From Pseudomonas sp. (GTDB lineage: Bacteria > Pseudomonadota > Gammaproteobacteria > Pseudomonadales > Pseudomonadaceae), in contig NZ_JAUXXP010000047.1 in NCBI RefSeq assembly GCF_030684895.1, positions 1 through 36,869 of the forward strand: 36,869 nt of DNA, given 5' to 3'. The translations under genes were made by a program, and so were the position numbers. Below the pieces are notes generated by a model. It was not told the origin of the DNA and searched no databases. It saw nothing but the letters and a program-made list of their open reading frames with translations. Of this stretch, positions 34,826 through 36,869 are shown one piece after another. The stretch's first letter is position 1. Every line of letters begins with the position of its first letter.

Positions 34826-35752
34826 TCAGGCGATGGTCGGCAGGACGATCTGATCGCTGCGCGTTACGCCGGCGGTCAGTGCGCGGCACAATTCGATAAA
34901 TTCACGCATGGCGGCGGTCTGGTACTTCTGCTTGTGCCAGATAAAGTAGAACTGCCGACGCAGATCCAGCTCGGGGGTTTCCACCGCCACCAGGCTGCCG
35001 CGGCGAAACGCGTCACGCAGTGCCAGGCGGGAGATGCAGCCAATCCCCAGACCTGACTCCACTGCACGCTTGATCGCCTCGGTGTGCTCCAGCTCCAGAC
35101 GGATATTCAGGCTGCTGGGGTGGTGGCGCATGGCCTGGTCGAAGGTCAGGCGCGTACCGGAGCCTTGCTCGCGCAAAATCCACGCCTCGCGCGTCAGCTC
35201 TTCCAGGCTCGCCTCACCACGTTGCGCCAGCGCATGTTGCGGCGCGCAGAACACCACCAGCTCATCTTCAACCCAAGGCTGCACCTCAATATCCGGGTGC
35301 TGGCAGTCACCTTCGATCATGCCCATATCTAGCTCGTAGTGGGCAATCTGCTGCACCACGTAGGCGGTGTTGTGCACCTGCAGCTTGACCCGGCATTCCG
35401 GGTGGCGCTGCATAAAACTGCCGATCAGCAGGGTGGCCAGGTAGTTGCCCACCGTCAGGGTGGCGCCGACATTCAGCGAGCCGTAGCCGCTTTTGCCGCC
35501 CAGCAGGCGCTCGATTTCCTTGGCCTGGTCGAGCAGCGCCACCGCTTGTGGCAACAGCTGCAGGCCGAGCGCGTTAAGGCTCAGGCGTTTACCGGCGCGG
35601 TCGAACAGCTGGCAGTCGGACTGACGCTCCAGTTCGCTGAGCGAGGTGCTGGTGGCCGATTGCGACAGGGCCAGGGAATCGGCGGCGCGGGATACGCTTT
35701 CATGCTGGGCCACGGCGACGAAGACTTGCAGTTGTCTGAGGGTAAATCGCAT
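34826..35752 (-). CDS. finR: LysR-family regulator FinR
   Basis: 308-residue LysR protein: N-terminal winged helix-turn-helix (LRQLQVFVAVAQHESVSRAADSLALSQSATSTSLSELE, about residues 5-42) and effector-binding domain. It is divergent from fpr, the arrangement of finR in P. putida and P. aeruginosa, where FinR activates fpr in response to superoxide-type stress and sulfite conditions. The 124-base intergenic region holds a perfect short palindrome and a good fpr promoter. ATG 35752 leads straight into the HTH, as expected. The name rests on synteny and family. Confidence 0.87.
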   Translation of the reverse strand: MRFTLRQLQVFVAVAQHESVSRAADSLALSQSATSTSLSELERQSDCQLFDRAGKRLSLNALGLQLLPQAVALLDQAKEIERLLGGKSGYGSLNVGATLTVGNYLATLLIGSFMQRHPECRVKLQVHNTAYVVQQIAHYELDMGMIEGDCQHPDIEVQPWVEDELVVFCAPQHALAQRGEASLEELTREAWILREQGSGTRLTFDQAMRHHPSSLNIRLELEHTEAIKRAVESGLGIGCISRLALRDAFRRGSLVAVETPELDLRRQFYFIWHKQKYQTAAMREFIELCRALTAGVTRSDQIVLPTIA

Positions 35753-35776
35753 ATCTATATAACCGATAACCTATAT

Positions 35777-35818
35777 CTTGATAATCAAGTTAACAGATAT
35801 TCTGCCGCTCATTACAAT
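35777..35818 (+). promoter_or_regulatory. fpr promoter with probable FinR site
   Basis: TTAACA (35790-35795) and TACAAT (35813-35818), 17 bases apart, form a good sigma-70 promoter 59 bases before fpr. Immediately upstream is the perfect palindrome CTTGAT-A-ATCAAG (35777-35789), placed where a LysR activator would contact polymerase, within an A/T-rich block that also carries TATATCT (35772) and AGATAT (35795). Confidence 0.65.
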
Positions 35819-35876
35819 GCCGTGCAATTGCGCACAGGTGCGCAGGCGATAGTCCATCCTTCGGAGCCCCCGGCAC

Positions 35877-36656
35877 ATGAGCAACCTTAACTCCGAGCGC
35901 ATTCTCAGCGTTCATCACTGGAACGACACGCTGTTCAGTTTCAAGTGCACCCGTGATCCAGGCCTGCGCTTTGAGAATGGCCAATTCGTGATGATCGGCC
36001 TGCAGCAGGACAACGGCCGTCCGCTGATGCGCGCCTACTCGATCGCCAGCCCGAACTGGGAAGAGCATCTGGAATTCTTCAGCATCAAGGTGCCGGATGG
36101 CCCGCTGACCTCGCAGTTGCAGCACCTCAAGGAAGGCGACGAGGTGATCATCAGCAAGAAGCCTACCGGCACCCTGGTGCTCGATGACCTCAAGCCCGGC
36201 AAGCACCTGTACCTGCTCAGCACTGGCACTGGCCTGGCGCCGTTTATGAGCGTGATTCAGGACCCGGAAACCTACGAGCGCTTCGAGAAGGTGATTCTGG
36301 TTCACGGCGTGCGCTATGTGAACGAAGTGGCTTACCGCGAATTCATCACCGAGCACCTGCCGCAGAATGAATTCTTCGGTGATGCGCTGAAGGACAAGTT
36401 GATCTACTACCCGACAGTGACCCGCGAACCGTTCGAGAACCAGGGCCGCCTGACCGATCTGATGCGCAGCGGCAAGCTGTTCGAGGATATCGGCCTGCCG
36501 CCGATCAACCCGCAAGACGACCGCGCGATGATCTGCGGCAGCCCGAGCATGCTCGATGAAACCAGCGAAGTGCTCAACGAGTTCGGCCTGCAGATCTCGC
36601 CGCGCATGCGCGAGCCGGGTGATTACCTGATCGAGCGCGCCTTCGTCGAGAAGTAA
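35877..36656 (+). CDS. fpr: ferredoxin-NADP+ reductase
   Basis: FAD enzyme moving electrons between NADPH and ferredoxin or flavodoxin; important in oxidative stress and iron-sulfur repair. The 259-residue protein shows the FAD-binding RAYSIASPN motif (RxYS), the pyrophosphate-binding KPTGTLVLDDLKPG region, the NADP-binding LSTGTGLAPFMSV segment, CGSPSMLDET, and the characteristic short bacterial C-terminus ending ERAFVEK. GGAG is about ten bases before ATG 35877. Expression is probably activated by the divergent FinR. FdxA in this same window is a plausible but unproven electron partner. Confidence 0.96.
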   Translation: MSNLNSERILSVHHWNDTLFSFKCTRDPGLRFENGQFVMIGLQQDNGRPLMRAYSIASPNWEEHLEFFSIKVPDGPLTSQLQHLKEGDEVIISKKPTGTLVLDDLKPGKHLYLLSTGTGLAPFMSVIQDPETYERFEKVILVHGVRYVNEVAYREFITEHLPQNEFFGDALKDKLIYYPTVTREPFENQGRLTDLMRSGKLFEDIGLPPINPQDDRAMICGSPSMLDETSEVLNEFGLQISPRMREPGDYLIERAFVEK

Positions 36657-36709
36657 GCCTGCTGCAGTGAAAAGGCCCGCCGATTGGCGTAATGCTGTTC
36701 ACATAAGAA

Positions 36710-36749
36710 AAATGCCGCTTCGCTCTTACCAGGGAAGCGGCATTTCTTT
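36710..36749 (+). terminator. fpr rho-independent terminator
   Basis: 12-bp perfect stem AAATGCCGCTTC (36710-36721) / GAAGCGGCATTT (36734-36745) with a 12-base loop, flanked by A and T runs on each side, so it may work in both directions. Confidence 0.88.
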
Positions 36750-36759
36750 GTGCTCACCA

Positions 36760-36815
36760 CCGTAGGATGGGTGCTAACCCATCAATTGGCTGATGGGTTA
36801 GCACCCATCCTACGG
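36760..36815. repeat. perfect inverted repeat of the GTAGGATGGGT type
   Basis: Arms of 25 bases (36760-36784 and 36791-36815) are exactly complementary around the 6-base spacer ATTGGC; the outer ends read CCGTAGGATGGGT and ACCCATCCTACGG. Such GTAGGATGGGT palindromes are dispersed intergenic repeats in many pseudomonads and other gamma-proteobacteria. Only one copy is in the window. Confidence 0.9.
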
Positions 36816-36869
36816 CCTGAACCACTGCCAAAGACTTAGAGCGAGGAAGATTTCAAAGCCCGCCGCTCT

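Noticed and set aside
36816..36869. Possible C-terminus of a minus-strand gene entering from the right (frame ending ERRALKSSSL, stop at 36836-36838)
   Set aside because: Only ten codons are visible and no family can be recognised, so it cannot be told from chance. No other feature is seen in this tail.

Overview
The window is a GC-rich stretch of core chromosome from a gamma-proteobacterium, almost certainly a Pseudomonas. The gene order dnaE-accA-tilS-pyrG-kdsA-eno-ftsB-ispD / gfnR-adhC-fghA / ispF-truD-surE-pcm-(DUF368)-nlpD-rpoS-rsmZ-fdxA-mutS-pncC-recA-recX is the classic Pseudomonas order, and the encoded proteins look like close Pseudomonas orthologues. The species cannot be fixed from the window. 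I see no prophage, insertion sequence, CRISPR array, tRNA or rRNA.

Layout. 1-5737: replication and lipid genes (dnaE lacking its 5' end, accA) and tilS. 5906-10876: pyrG-kdsA, then eno, then ftsB-ispD. 10873-13896: a glutathione-dependent formaldehyde detoxification cassette (LysR regulator gfnR divergent from adhC and fghA), lying between the isoprenoid genes ispD and ispF. 13998-19933: a tightly packed cluster, several genes overlapping, ending in nlpD and the stationary-phase sigma factor gene rpoS. 20062-20374: the GacA-controlled small RNA gene rsmZ with an exact upstream activating palindrome. 20500-25737: fdxA and mutS on the minus strand, then pncC, SOS-controlled recA and recX on the plus strand. 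25935-31720: a LOG-family nucleotide phosphoribohydrolase and a beta-CASP metallo-beta-lactamase-fold protein on the minus strand, divergent from a phosphoketolase-like ThDP enzyme followed by a small protein, then a secreted PA3611-family protein. 31939-36656: tRNA-modifying tapT, an EamA transporter, the response regulator erdR, dgkA, and the divergent pair finR/fpr. The right edge holds a strong terminator and a perfect 25-bp-arm inverted repeat.

How it works together. The most coherent regulatory unit is rpoS-rsmZ. RpoS is the general stress sigma factor, while RsmZ sequesters RsmA/RsmE proteins through GGA-bearing hairpins. The rpoS leader itself carries GGA motifs and a hairpin that overlaps its Shine-Dalgarno sequence. 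DNA repair (mutS, recA, recX), protein repair (pcm), formaldehyde removal and redox control (fpr/finR, fdxA) give the region a stress-survival flavour, although most of these genes are ordinary core functions.

No clearly new system is present. The points most worth checking are the divergent phosphoketolase with an altered cofactor motif under a candidate Anr box, the rpoS leader structure, the duplicated half-site beside the rsmZ activating sequence, and a hairpin over the ispF translation start region.
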